64,000 bases of DNA from Bacillota bacterium. Its GTDB lineage: Bacteria; Bacillota; Bacilli; Paenibacillales; NBRC-103111. The notes under the pieces are model-generated. The model worked only from the letters and a program-made list of their open reading frames with translations, did no database searches and was not told the origin of the DNA. Below are positions 63,339-64,000 of this stretch, one piece after another. Position numbers and translations under genes: made by a program. Each line of letters opens with the position of its first letter. Position 1 is the first letter of the stretch. The stretch covers positions 310,001-374,000 of the forward strand of contig JAEWIS010000031.1 of NCBI GenBank assembly GCA_023386955.1, written 5' to 3'.

Positions 63339-64000
63339 TTAAAAGTTCATAGCAATTATACCACTTTCAGGAAGATCTTCATCAAGATCAACATATTTCC
63401 ATCGCAGCCCTATGATTTCTTCTCTTCTCAAGCCCAAATACCCGGCGAGATGAACCGGCAGCTCCAGCTTTGTATCCTTGACAGCATCAAGCAGTCTATT
63501 CAGCTAATCTCTGGTATAAGATTGACCAACAAAACGTTCTTTCTTAGGCTGTGTGACCGCGTCACATACGTTCCTGTGGACGAACTGCTGCTTCAGGCCG
63601 TAATCCAACGCCTTGCGAATAGAAGCGTGATGCTTATGTACAGTGTTCGGCTTGAGTCCCTTGTCATCCATCAGATACTTGGAGTATTGTTGAATAAATG
63701 CCGGCTGGAGCTTCTGAAGCTCGATAGCACCGAGATAGGGAATCACATGATCATAAATGATGTTTTCATTGGAGCACTTGGTTGTCTCTTCACAGTTGTA
63801 TATTTCACGTAGTTGTCCATCCAGTGTTCCAAAAACTCGGCAAAGGTCAATTTTGATGTCTGGACGAGCAGATTACGCTGCTGGTTATACTCGAATTCAT
63901 TCAGCAGCTTCTTGGCTTCCGCTCCGGACGAGGCAGTAGTATATTGATCCAGGAGCGGGTTATGGAGCCGAGGGGAGTATCTCAATCCTGATTTAAGTTG
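63339..64000 (-). pseudogene. Tyrosine recombinase (integrase) pseudogene, running off the window
   Basis: Coding sequence resumes in three pieces. The N-terminal SAM-like part (63985-63790: KKLLNEFEYNQQRNLLVQTSKLTFAEFLEHWMDNYVKY) shifts frame near 63795. The core-binding part continues in the second frame (IIYDHVIPYLGAIELQKLQPAFIQQYSKYLMDDKGLKPNTVHKHHASIRKALDYG) to an in-frame TAG at 63504. Beyond it the same frame reads the catalytic start (LAGYLGLRREEIIGLRW with the first Arg) and stops at 63339 before the HxxR and Tyr motifs. It cannot be active. Confidence 0.85.

Overview
The window looks like chromosomal DNA from a spore-forming Bacillota of the Paenibacillus type. It has strong AGGAGG-type ribosome binding sites, sigma-A promoters, GerA/GerB/GerC germination proteins, several SLH-anchored surface proteins, pectin-degrading enzymes, CUT1 sugar transporters and many compact U-tailed terminators. 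Most genes of the first 56 kb lie on the minus strand at moderate GC. The last 6 kb are AT-richer and hold decayed genes.

Layout: 0.1-3.9 kb carries an RtcB-type RNA ligase behind a leader-peptide/terminator attenuator, a coupled Gfo/Idh/MocA oxidoreductase and beta-carbonic anhydrase, and a small Ena-like sheath protein. 3.9-14.9 kb is a plant-polysaccharide block: a 1.6k-residue SLH-anchored beta-helix enzyme, an ArsR-like regulator, and a GH43 plus sugar ABC operon whose promoter carries an 18-bp palindrome. 15-20.5 kb has MazEF, an ECF sigma/anti-sigma-like pair, a membrane Mrr-type nuclease and several small hypotheticals. 20.6-33 kb has a secreted PL1 pectate lyase, two tandem BaiN/HI0933 flavoproteins, a small HTH module with repeated operators, and an LplABC/YtcQ-like ABC operon behind a YesS-like AraC sensor-regulator. 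33-43.4 kb has an RQC/SEC-C gene with a one-base frame break, lipoprotein, YCII and Dus genes, divergent germination genes with a good sigma-G promoter, a SUKH protein and a fatty acid desaturase behind a leader terminator. 43.7-56 kb encodes a 2938-residue SLH protein, an SH3-like secreted protein and a lipoprotein of the phosphodiesterase/alkaline phosphatase superfamily.

56-64 kb: an SDR gene faces a TetR regulator, followed by an AT-rich AAA+ (CbxX/SpoVK-type) ATPase gene. The rest is a graveyard: a DNA-ligase-like fragment, acetyltransferase remnants, a degenerate dispersed repeat, a tmRNA-like RNA missing both ends of its tRNA-like domain, a kinase of the APH fold, and a tyrosine integrase broken by a frameshift and a stop. 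This looks like the scar of an integrative element that used ssrA as its target.

The main functional theme is capture and degradation of pectin and arabinan. A surface-tethered enzyme and a secreted pectate lyase release oligosaccharides, two CUT1 importers take them up, and GH43 trims side chains. The most novel regulatory signals are the rtcB leader, the three-copy operator of the small HTH module, and the desaturase leader.
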